Shown in pieces: positions 43,032 to 53,939 of a DNA stretch of 64,000 nt; the stretch's first letter is position 1, and each line of letters starts with the position of its first letter. Origin of the DNA: Phlebotomus papatasi. Taxonomy: Eukaryota > Arthropoda > Insecta > Diptera > Psychodidae. The stretch is from the NCBI RefSeq assembly GCF_024763615.1, contig NC_077223.1, positions 55,056,627-55,120,626 on the forward strand, read 5' to 3'. The notes under the pieces were generated by a model. The model had not been told where the DNA came from. It ran no database searches and saw nothing but the letters and a program-made list of their open reading frames with translations. The position numbers and the translations under genes are program-made.

Positions 43032-46000
43032 TTAAGTTTTATTAACTGGTATCATTCCATCGGAACGCGACGCAAGATTTACGTCACTGGCGGTAACTGT
43101 CATGGCGAGATTATCCACACCACATTTTTCATCAATTCCGGATGACATCGTGGAAACTTTCCTTGAGTGTGATTTCTTCTGAAAGAGCAATGTAATACTC
43201 TCGAGATCGCGTCCCTTTGTCTCTGGAACAAAAAATATCACAAAGATAACGCCACATAGGCACATGATAGCATATGCCCAAAATGTGCCAGCAGTTGTTA
43301 TGGCATGTTGAAGAGGATGATAAGTGAAAATCACCAAGAACATGATTAGCAAATTGAAAGATCCTGCAAAAGAGCTGAGAATACTGCGCTGTTTGGTGGG
43401 AAAGATTTCACCCATGAGAAGAAATGGTATACATCCAAAACCCACTGAAAAGCCAATCATAAAAACAATTAGACTGACTAAAGGCAAAAATCCATAGTTG
43501 TGATTTCCATGGTCAGTTAAGTTGAAGGCAAATCCCATTGAAGTCATAGACATCGACATTAAAGCTCCCGAGACGATCAGCAATGGTTTACGTCCAAAAC
43601 GATCCACAACAATGAGTGATGCAAAATTGCTCAGCAATTGGACTAAACCTACAATTATAGTGGCAATATTTCCATTGATAGAACTCCCAGCACTTCGGAA
43701 AATCTCAACGGTAAAAAAGATCACAGCATCGATTCCACTTAGTTGTTGAATCACTAAAAGTACCAGACCCACAGCTAGAGGAAGTAGGACAGTACGTCGG
43801 CAAAGTGCCCTTATGGAATAGGACTTGTAAGCCTTCACTTGATTTGCCTGGTCTGCGTCTGTAGTAAAGCCACTTAGAGCCAACCATTCTGCCGCATTGT
43901 CAGCTTCAGGAATTTTTTTCTTTGACTTAAGCCAAACTGGAGATTCTGGGAGGAATACAATAGCCAAAAATTGTATCACAGCTACCCCACATCCAAACCA
44001 GGCTTGTTGACGCCATGTCAAGAAACTACCAATGACATAGGAAAATACTATGCCAAGAGACATAGCGATTGATGGAAAAGATGCAAGAACTCCTCGAATT
44101 TTCGGATCACTGCACTCACTGACGTAGATCTGCGCTGATGGAAGGGTTACTCCGACTGAGATTCCAGACAATATTCTCCCCGTCATGATGATTTCCCAGC
44201 GCTGTGAGAGAGCAATAAATGCCCAGGAAACAACCCAGATTGGTGCCGCAAGCAAAACAGAGAATTTACGTCCCATACGATGCATGAGCACGGCTGTAAC
44301 TAAGCTTCCAAAGAAAGCTCCAAGGGGCGGCACTGAGCTTACCCATGTCTCAATATGGACTCCCGGTAAGAGTTCAGGAAACGTGTCTCTAATGGACGGA
44401 ATAGCTGGTGCTGAGAAGCCACGAACGAGGCCAATACCAAAGTATCCAAGTGATACGCACAGCGAGAGAATAGTCTATAACATTAAACACAAGAAAAAAA
44501 AAACAATAATTAGAGATTAATTCGCATTAAATGAACTTTTTATGTGCAGATTATTTTAGTAATTTTTAAATCAAAAATTATAATTAGTTGGTTTTTAAAT
44601 ATCATTAGGGGAATCGCCAATAGTGACAAAAACCCCTTAATAAAATGAAATGAAATAAAATAAATTCTCATCATTTTCCAAGAATCATGAAATTTTATAC
44701 GAGTATAAGTATATTAAATCAAGGATTATCGCAAATGTAATTATTTAAAGAAAGTATATATTTATATATAATTTTTTTCCTCTAACCAAAGTTCCACGGT
44801 AATTGGGCATAGCAGCAGCGGTAATTGGGCATCATAGTTAAATTCTGGCAAAGATTGAGGTAAAATCTTACAATATTAGGGGAAAGTGCCCATGCTTGAT
44901 ACGATCCAAGCTTGATAACTATTTTTTCCTACGTTAATCATTAATTATGACTCATAGCAATATATTTTAATAGCTGATCCTGAACCTCACATTTCCTAAA
45001 AAAAATTAGGATCCCAGCTCTTTTTTCCTAGTTTCAGGAAGCAAAAATCAAAAATGGGTCCAAAACTGTAATTTCGATACATGATATTTCATAAGTTTTT
45101 TCTTAATTAATGTCGCTGTTCAGGAAAACTACTATCATAGGCACATAGAGGGTTCATCAGTATTAATATTGATGTAAAAATATTTTTATTTGGGGACACT
45201 GTTTTTGTGTGTGGTGACAAATTCATAAATTCTACCTGTGTCCATCCTATATTTTAAGAAGGGTCCATGAATGATAATTTGAATGTGGCAACTCTATCAT
45301 TTGGTGTGATTCTTTCATAATTACACCTATTGTAATCCTCCAATTTTATCGACAATTGACATAACCTTCAACCCTGTTGCCTGAATTTTAAGGTTGCAGA
45401 GTGTCATTTTCATGGATTCAAAGTGAAAAAACGGTTTTCGCTAGTGCCCTAATGTCATAAAAACACGGCTTAGGAAAATTACATAAAAGTGATTTTAAAA
45501 CTAATAACCAGTCGTACAAACGATGTAAGCAGATAGATTAGAGTTCCGTCTAAATATTTATGTGCAATTTTTTGTATCCGATGAAATTTTTGCAGTGAAA
45601 ATGGGCCTCCGAATAGTCGAATCAATTATTATACAGGAAGGCCCCGGACCCAACTTGTATAAAAATCGCTACTGAATTTCCATTTTCTTCTTGAGGAAAG
45701 TCTAAGGATTTCCAGGAACTATTTGAGGTTGGATTATGAACCTGATAAGTGAGACATTTTTTTGTCATAGTGCAAGAATCGCTTCGGTTTGTGTGTTAAT
45801 CAGAAAAAAATCACAAACCTTGGAAATAATTTTACAGTATCAAACATGGGCACTTTCCCTTACTTCTATTATTTTTTTTTTCAATCTTATATTCATATAC
45901 AAGTGCAGCGAAGAATATAATCTTAAATTACTCTGATATGCAAGCCGGACAGACAGCCTCGCTATGTCCCCCAGACAAGCTCATATTGATGCTCAAAATT

Positions 46001-48984
46001 TTTCCACACACGCAACTCAAATTGTGATTGAAATCTCTTGCAATTTGAACCTTGACGTCATGTGCTTTTAATCATTTGAAGATTTTAGTTAAAAAAATAA
46101 TCCAAAATGTTCTTAATTAAATAATATTTCCTCTCCGGTGTAATCTCATGTGACGTGTTTTAATTAATCCGTCGCGTGACGATATTAGCACCAACTTGTA
46201 AATTTTCTCTAATTTTCTTACTCTAACAGTGATCAATTTTAGTGGATTGTATTTGTGAATAAATGAATTACGTTCACATAAAGCAGTGGTATCATCTGTT
46301 AACTTCCTATTTCATAACTTAATGCAATTTTCTGCAATAATGCATTTTAAGAATAATGTTGATTATTATTTCAATGCTGGCAAAGAAATTGATTTAAAGA
46401 AAAATCTCAATAGACGTTTTGTTATAAAAAAAAAAGTGTAAAATATTTTTACTTAATAAAAAAAAATTACATCTGAAAGTGAATATACAGAAAACCAGAT
46501 AAAACAGAAAATTTTCAGTAAATAAAAATGCAAACATTTCTGAACACTGTATAAATAACAACTAACAATGTGTCAAAATATACAAGTGTTTAGCACATAA
46601 AACAAATTGTTGAAAGAAAGTTAGAATTATTTATTTTTCAATTCAATCCCTCTTGATTCATATATGGTTGATCTTGATCATAGAATGGGATCTTTCTTTC
46701 CACCACAAATTAATAGTAAATAAATACTTTTTTCTTTTCCTCTTACTAAATAAATAACTGATTTTAATGCAATTATGGAATAGGGTAAGTGTGCCAAATT
46801 CCGGCCACCTTTTTTGTTCCTCGAATTTCCATGAATTTTTAGTTTTTACATACTCTAGAGATTATACAATGCAAAAGAATAATAAAAAATGTAGCTTTGA
46901 CAAACGAGATGACGTGAAAAAGACGTTGAAAAAATTCCCTAAGGGCAAAGAACTATGAGAATGAAGGTGACCGAAATAGGGTACCAAAGCTATGTATACA
47001 TTTTTATTCATTTTAAAATGTATTAAGGATGATTTTAGAGTAAATAAAGACGATAAACTCTTTACAAGGTTCCAAGCAACACTCCTTAAGAAGAAGGAAT
47101 AAAAAAAATCAATTTTTATTAAAAATATTGCATTTCAAACTTGAGACTTTGGCGCTTGCATGCAACTATGCCGAAATTTGGCACACTTACCCTAAGTGTT
47201 TCACAATTATATTTTCTTCCAATATTGTAAAGTTATTTTTTCTTAACAGAAACTGGGAAGAATACTAATCCCTGATTTTCAAAATTTTATTTCCTACGAC
47301 CCAGGTTTCGAAGCATGAACACATTCTTCATTATAGATTCAGAAATCATAAGAACAATGTTTGAAACATTATTGTCAATAAAATTGTGAAATCAATAAAG
47401 TTTAATTTTTCCGTAAATTTTCTTCTACACGTCATCAAACTGAATTCTATTTGTTTTAACAAAATAATAATTGAATTTAACAATTGAAATAATAATGGGG
47501 ATCTCAGTTTCGCAATAAGCAAGACCGTTGGGTCTTGAGCGGATGAGATCTCTGACTCGACTTTCAAAGTTGTGAATTCTAGTTCCATCCAGTGCAAACA
47601 ACTGAATGCTTAGAAAAAGACATTTTCACTGCAATAATAATGTAATAAAAATACACTACTTCTGCCCAACATCTCAGGGAGCATAGAAGAAGCATCCACA
47701 CTGTGAGGAGAAGGCAATCCCTGGCGGTCTACAATGGACTTAGCAGATTCTTCCAACACGGGATAGAACAACAATATAACATGATTAGGGTAAGTGTGCC
47801 ACATTCCGGCCAGCTTGCAATTCCGGCCACTTTTTTTTGTTCCTCGAATTTTCATGATTTTTTAGTTTTTACTACTCTAGAAATTATACAATGCAAAAGA
47901 ATAACAAAAAATGTTGCTTTGACAAACGAGATGACGTGAAAAAGACATTGAAAGAATTTCCGAAGGGCAAGGACCTATAAGAATGAAGGTGGCCGAAATA
48001 TGGCACCAAAGCTATGTCTACGTTTTTATATATTTTAAAATGTATTAAGAACGATTTTAAAGTAAATAAAGATGATAAACTGTCTACAAAGTTCTAAGTT
48101 ACATTCCTAAAGTAAAAGAAATGAAAAAAATCAATTTCTAAAACTTGAGACTTTGGCGCTTGCATGCAACTATGCCGAAATTTGGCACACTTACCCTACA
48201 CTGTACAAATATCTCAAATCTCGATACAATTAATTATTATTATAATTATAATAATAATAATAATTATTGTAATAAATTCAATAATAATAATAATTGATAT
48301 TTATTTAAATTTGCGAAATATTTTATTAAAATAAAAGTAATAAGTATTAATTAAAATAAAAGTACAGGTAACATTCTTGCTACATATAGTAATATTGTTT
48401 CTCGAACATCAATTCAGTAAATAAAACAATTCAATTCAACATTTCAACATTTCATAAATATTAAATTATACTATAATATTATATTATTGGCTCAGATCTG
48501 TAGAAGATAAATTCAATTTATAAAATACTCAACATTTTTATAAATGTTGTAAATTTTATATTCATTAAGTTGCTATGTGGAAGAAATTCCACTAGCAAAA
48601 AGGGGTTAATTGTCCTTAAGACTATTTTAAATTTTCAATTATAATATTATAATTATTTTATCAATCTCAATGAAATTCGTTCATCACATTTTCATTCATC
48701 ACTCACTTGTCGTACAACAGCCTTTGAAAGTTGATTCATTTTAAAAATTTTCAATACACTTTTTGTCTAATTTGTAATACAAAACTTTAAATTGCGTATA
48801 CTAAATTGGACTTTATATACTGTATCGACCTTATCTTTGAGGCTTCTTTGATCAGTGTTTGAACATCTCTCTTTGGAGTCCGCGATGAAACTGAAAAGAT
48901 TTGTGAACTCGCATCATTTTCCATACTTTGCATACGATTGTTGACAATGTCATTAAATCTCGAGTTGTTGTTCCCATCAGCCAT
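43032..48984 (-). CDS. MFS sugar porter, Tret1-like
   Basis: A plasma-membrane transporter of the sugar-porter family; relatives include insect facilitated trehalose transporters. Proposed exons: 48,984 to about 48,821; 48,758-48,707; 44,474-43,032 (about 552 residues). The last junction is firm: ...NQLSKAVVRQ|GTGAGT to TTATAG|ACT. Family marks in order: MGRKFSVLL, IYVSECSDPKIRG, PESPVWLK, QQLSGID, DRFGRKPLL, MGEIFPTKQR and FVPETKGRD, with about twelve hydrophobic segments. Two pocket positions are unusual: Asp where QQLSGIN has Asn, and Phe where PIPW has Trp. An ATG at 48,739 could give a shorter form (about 491 residues). The first intron is unsure. The substrate cannot be told from sequence. 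Confidence 0.8.
44879..45859. mobile_element. GGGGAAAGT-type MITE in the porter intron
   Basis: Left GGGGAAAGTGCCCATGCTTG; right CATGGGCACTTTCCC. About 0.98 kb. A G-like start (TTGGTGTGATTCTTTCATAA and complement) is embedded at about 45,300. The plus-strand frame at 45,736-45,936 runs into the end repeat and has no domain. Confidence 0.75.
45870..46782. other. AT-rich intronic DNA
   Basis: No repeat or exon recognised in this part of the sugar porter's long intron. Confidence 0.4.
46783..47192. mobile_element. MITE family A, copy 3
   Basis: GGGTAAGTGTGCCAAATTCC to TTTGGCACACTTACCC with TA on both sides. The CAGCTTGCAATT segment near the left end is deleted. The 29-codon frame is intact at 46,869-46,958. 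Lies in the porter intron. Confidence 0.9.
47788..48196. mobile_element. MITE family A, copy 4
   Basis: Same ends and TA flanks; 29-codon frame intact at 47,891-47,980 (ends FPKGKDL). Also in the porter intron, same orientation as copy 3. Confidence 0.9.
48230..48300. repeat. AT/AAT simple-sequence tract
   Basis: Imperfect runs of ATT, AAT and TAATAA words. Confidence 0.6.
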
Positions 48985-49739
48985 CTCTTTAATTTAAAGA
49001 TTCACGTATTGTTATGAATAGTGATGCGTTTATTTCTAATTTTTTCGTGTGCTTTATCTGTCACTCACCGTACCTAATATTATTTGAAATCTCTAAATTG
49101 GACATTTTATTCAATTAAGAACAGTCTCTCACAATGATACCCCGACATGACATATTTTTTCTAGATCTGATTTTAAAGTTTACATATAGGTAAAATCTTT
49201 TTTTTATAACTAATGCTGATAATTTTACACTGTTCTGCACATTCAGAACATAATGTTTATTAAAATAATTGTTAATAGTTTTATAAACTTAAAAATAAAT
49301 GAACCAGTATGTTTGTCTTCGAGATCCAATAAACTTACAAAGTTTTAATTAAGGATATTTTAAGAGTCCATAATCTGCACATATAAAATATTTTCGTCAG
49401 AATACTTTTACCCATAGATAAATGTTCATTATTTGTGGCATTGCATTGGTGCGAATATTTGTGATTTGTCGTCATTAAATATTCGAGTAACTAACAAAGT
49501 ACAAAATTCTTGTGACAGAAAATTTACACGTGCAGCAGAAATACAAAACTCTCAACAAGCTTTATATGATGTCTCTCCTGTAAAAATACCATTTTCACAT
49601 AACATAACATACATAGAGTAGACCCGTAAAACTCACAAATAAAATATAAAAGAGTTCACAAATAATAGAACTCAGACATAATGATACAATACTTTCTATG
49701 CTTAAAAAGACACTCAATGAATAAAATCAAAATTTTAAT

Positions 49740-49902
49740 CCTAAGATAAGATACAGATTTAATTTTTGCTGATCGCATGATTTGGTTATTCTTGCAAAAA
49801 GCTTTTTATCTATGATGTCAGGAATATCGATAGTGAAGACATTAATACCATAGATAAAGAATATGGTTACTTATAAAAAGACCACATATAGCGCGACTTC
49901 TG
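49740..49902 (+). promoter_or_regulatory. Lipase promoter: GATA motifs and TATA box
   Basis: TATAAAAA at 49,872-49,879 lies 59 bases before the lipase ATG, placing the likely start of transcription near 49,902 and leaving a leader of about 30 bases. Upstream are three AGATAA-type GATA-factor motifs: 49,744-49,750, 49,806-49,812 (reverse strand) and 49,852-49,858. GATA factors drive many insect midgut digestive genes, so this fits a gut enzyme, by inference. Confidence 0.5.
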
Positions 49903-49930
49903 GATGGACTGTTTCATTTAACTAGTGACA

Positions 49931-51162
49931 ATGAAAGTTCTCGCTGTGGCTCTGCTCTTATCTGTTGGAGGTTTGACTTAAAATGTGAAATATTGATTTA
50001 TTAGTGCAATTATATTAATATGCCAATTTTATGTTTTTACGTAGTATATTCCATTCCACTGGATTTTCCACCAAGACCACCAATCGTAGTTAGCCCACGA
50101 GAAGTTCAACAAGAACCCGAATGGGCTCTAGTTCCCGATGCAGAGGGCAATTTTCACCTTGTAGACGTAAAGGCTGAAGCTGCTGCTGAACCTGACACGT
50201 TTTTTGAAGCTGAACGGGACGTTGTTTTTCGTTTATTTACACACACGGTTCACAATCGCGTTGTCCAGTTGGATAACCCAGGCTCTTTGACTGGATCCAG
50301 TTTCAATCCTGGCCATCCAACCCGCTTTGTTATTCACGGCTGGAACGGCGATGGTAATTCAGGGATCAACAATGCTATACGAACTGCATACCTCGCTCGA
50401 GGGAACTTCAATGTCTTTGTGGTAGATTGGGGTCTTGGAGCAAATGCTAACTATGTAACATCTCGCAATAGAGTGGGTGCAGTTGGCGCAGCTTTGGCAC
50501 GATTTATTATATTCCTACATCAGCAAACAGGAATGAGTTTTGGCAGTGTGACTGTGGTAGGACATAGTTTAGGTGCCCATATAGCTGGCCTCGCGGGAAA
50601 GAATACGCAAGGAACTGGAAGATTAGGAGTGATAGTGGGATTAGATGCAGCATTACCACTTTTCTCTGTTGATCAACCAGCCCAAAGACTTCACAATTCA
50701 GATGCTGACTATGTCGAGTCAATTCACACTAATGCTGGACTTCTAGGTTTCGATCAACCTCTCGGAGATGCGAGTTTTTATCCTAACTTTGGAAGAAGTC
50801 AAGTAAGTAATTTACAATATAACCAGGATTAAATGATGGTTTATATGATGGACGTTTTGTAGAAGTCTTTTTTTTAATATTAATTTATATAAAAATAAAA
50901 ATATTTTCAGCCTGGATGTGGAATTGACATTGCCGGAAATTGTGCACACAGTAGAGCTCATCAGTTTTTTGCTGAGTCCATTACGTCTGATCGTGGTTTC
51001 TGGGCGCGCCAGTGTCGTAATTACAATGACATCCTCCAAGAAAACTGCGTAGCCGCCGGTATAGATCAACTGATGGGCGGCGAACCTTCCAACACTAATG
51101 CCCGAGGTGTCTTTTGGCTTCGCACTAATAGCAACAGTCCTTTTGCTGTTGGTCAGGTTTGA
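49931..51162 (+). CDS. Secreted lipase, pancreatic-lipase/PLA1 family
   Basis: Hydrolyses ester bonds of neutral lipids or phospholipids; secreted. Exons 49,931-49,970, 50,045-50,802 and 50,911-51,162 join in phase (GGAG|GTTTGA..CGTAG, CAA|GTAAGT..TTTCAG) to 349 residues. A signal peptide (MKVLAVALLLSVG) is followed by an acidic stretch, then the alpha/beta-hydrolase domain. Likely triad: Ser188 in GHSLG, Asp214 in GLDAA, His279 in CAHSRAH. HGWNGDG probably forms the oxyanion-hole loop. The short Cys269-Cys277 loop and absence of a C-terminal PLAT domain are as in insect members. Triglyceride versus phospholipase A1 activity cannot be told. Confidence 0.9.
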
Positions 51163-51300
51163 GGGGGCCTTATCGCGAGGATCTGGCGATCCATGTGGGG
51201 ATTTACACAATTCTTTGGTCAGATTCTTGCGAATGGACTAAGTTTTCTTGAGAGAATTTGGAATAGGTTTTTCTAAACAGAAACTATGCGCCCAACAAGC

Positions 51301-51306
51301 AATAAA
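51301..51306 (+). terminator. Likely polyadenylation signal of the lipase
   Basis: AATAAA about 140 bases after the lipase stop codon, followed by A-rich sequence. Confidence 0.45.
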
Positions 51307-51592
51307 AAAAAATAAAGAAATATGCAGAAATCCCACATGGATTTAAGAAAAACCATCAGATATTTAAAGGATACACCATTAATTCCCCGTAATTTCTTTT
51401 TTAATATATTTTTTGGATAATAATTCAAAAAAAAAATTAATCTTGATAAATCTTCTTTGTAATCCAAGAGTTTTAATAGCAGAAGCATGTTTTTATTACA
51501 GTCAAATAAAATCAATTTCTTTTTTCTTGCAATTTAGATTATTTTGATTACACTATGCAACACGGTATTGCTAACGGAGATCTCATATGGTA

Positions 51593-51811
51593 GGGGAATG
51601 TTGGCATGGTTCGCACAGAGTGAACCTTCAAACAACGCAAATATTCTCTCTGTTTGCAAAGAGCTAGTTCGTCATTTCTTAGCCATAAGACAGATAATCA
51701 TAGCTCATGACTCATGAGACGAGATGAGGAATGGCAAGTCAGCTTTGTAAATAAAGAGAAAATTCGCATCGTTTGAAGGTTCACTCTATGCGAACCATAC
51801 CTACATTCCCC
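51593..51811. mobile_element. Foldback MITE with long arms, 219 bases
   Basis: Arms of roughly 75 bases, starting GGGGAATGTTGGCATGGTTC at the left and GGGGAATGTAGGTATGGTTC read from the right, enclose a loop of about 70 bases. TA on both sides. An RNA copy would fold into a long stem. A fragment lies at 31,290-31,440. Confidence 0.8.
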
Positions 51812-52085
51812 TACGTTTGATAGAGTCAAGTTCCCTAATTAAGAATCTGGCCTTGGTTTTGCTTCATCACCTCACAATTTTTTTTACTAATATTTTTATA
51901 TTTTTTCTACTTTGCCTTACTTTATCCGTTATATCTCAGGTTCTAGTGAACCGAACTTAAAAAGTGTGGGTTCGTTGGAAAGCTCATTAGCTGTGCTTCA
52001 ATTTTGATAATTACAAAAAAAAAAAACTTTGTAAAATCACTCCTTCGGGGTGTAAAATTGAAATTTTTCAAAAAATTACCAAAAA

Positions 52086-53939
52086 GAAATGGCAAAGCGT
52101 CCCAGCTTTGCGGAATGCTTGAACTCACGAGACAGAGCTCACTGTGAATTAGCTTTTTGCATAATCTTTTGGAATCACTGATCTATTAGAGATTAAATTG
52201 ATTCATAAATCAATCACAAAAGCATTTGAAAATCAAAAAATCGGTACTTAAGCGATTCATTACCGATGAAAACCGATGCAGCCGGATTCTAATTTGCAAT
52301 ACTTTTCTAAAAATCAAATTTTAAGCAAAAAGAAAAATGAGCATTCCAAAGTAGTTGACCTTTGACCTTCAATAATTTAAAATGGCGAATTTTCCGGTCA
52401 TAAGTATGTTTGGGCGAAATGTTCAACTGGACTAGGGTGGAATCACCAGTTCTCGCCAGTGCCCCACTTCTCGCCACTTACATTGAAATCGCTATTTTTC
52501 GCAATTTATGAAATAAATGAGTCGCAATTTTTTTGTATTGTTTCTGCTTCTACGCATAGAATCGAAAAATAATAATTATTCGTTTTGGATTCACGATTTT
52601 GATCACTTTTTAGAGCAATATTTTAAGCAAGTGCATCGAATCCAACATCTCTTACCAAATGTACTAAGTGTCGTCAAATTTTCATCAGGCCAAAAATACC
52701 TATTTGGGTAAATAATTTGTCTATTGAATATTTAATTGCACTTGTGGAATACATAAAATTTGTATTTAGTCAATTAATATTTCATTTTATATTATTTTTG
52801 TATAAAAATGAGGCATGGCGAGAAGTGGTAATATTCTGGAATTGATTTTACCACCTGTCGCCATATCTTTTCAATAGGCGACGCTAACTTCACTTCGTAC
52901 ATTCTCAGTTGTCAAATCTGCATTGTTTACTTTCTGCAAAAGCCCCATAATTTGATTTCTCAAAGAAAAGTGAAGAAAAATCATTTAAAGAGAGTAATAA
53001 TAAAGTGATCACAAGGAAAGAGAAATGGTTAATGTATTCTTTTTATAGCATTGCCTAAAATAACCGAGTGTGGTTCTTTTCAAGTGGGTGGCGAGAAGTG
53101 GTTACAAATTTTACAAAACTGGTGAAAAGTGGTAAAAAGTGGCGACGAAATGGTTATTTTTGCATTATTAATAAAAATCAGTTTTTTAAGTAGTCCAGCG
53201 TTATGTTCTAGGATTATTGTTTTCACGTATCTAGAGCCAATACATCTAAGTAACTTTGTGTCAAATTTGACTTATCTTGTAACAAGGATTCAAAAGTTAT
53301 GATTAAATGAATTTAATTTTTTCCTAAACATGGCGATAGCCGGTTATTCCACCCTAGCTCTAAAACATATCCGAAAATCATTGAAAAAGCTTGGGCCAAT
53401 TTTTTGCAAAATTGGAAAAACTTTGTTTTTCGGGAATGTTAATAATATGGGATGTAAAATTATTCAAAAATCGGTACTTAACCGATTCATTACCGATTAT
53501 GACCGATGCAGTCGGGTTCAAAATTTCAATATCTTTCCAAAAAATCCAAATTTAACCAAATCGGTTGAAAAACGGATCCTCCAAAGTGATTGAACTTTGA
53601 CCTTCAATAATTCAAAATGGCGAATTTTCCGGTCATAGATATGTTTGGACGAAATGTTCGCTAGGACTAGCTCTAAGACATATCCAAAAATCATTGAAAA
53701 AGCTTGGGCCAATTTTTTGCAAAATTGGAAAAACCTCATTTTTGACCTATTTTTGAGGGATAGGGAACGTATGAAAGGGGAGGGGGGAAAAATAAAGAGG
53801 TTGGGCACCAGATAATGTCATTTGAGGAAAGGTCACCGAAGACCGGAAGTCGATATCTCTTACCGTTTAAGCTCCAGAACAGTGCAAAGTTGAAAAAAAA
53901 GTCGATTATATAACTGCTCTCTCTTTGAGTTCGAGCAGT
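52086..53939. repeat. Repeat family Q, copy 2 (reversed), split by a MITE
   Basis: Starts ATGGCAAAGCGTCCCAGC and ends with the ACTGCTCTCTC/GAGCAGT hairpin, the reverse of copy 1 at 30,001-31,198. It contains tandem units of the same kind. The insertion at 52,435-53,354 lies exactly within a unit. Confidence 0.8.
52435..53354. mobile_element. TA-flanked MITE (R) nested in Q copy 2
   Basis: Left GGGTGGAATCACCAGTTCTC; right end reversed GGGTGGAATAACCGGCTATC; TA at 52,433-52,434 and 53,355-53,356. Intact Q units (GGACTAGCTCTAAGACAT) show the empty site. GAGAAGTGG/CCACTTCTC words recur inside. Near 52,870-53,025 is UTR-like sequence before an ATG that meets a stop after seven codons. 920 bases. 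Confidence 0.85.

Noticed and set aside
43522..44520. Plus-strand frames across the sugar porter
   Set aside because: Antisense to a clear MFS coding exon.
50507..51210. Minus-strand frames over the lipase
   Set aside because: Antisense to the lipase exons; no domain.
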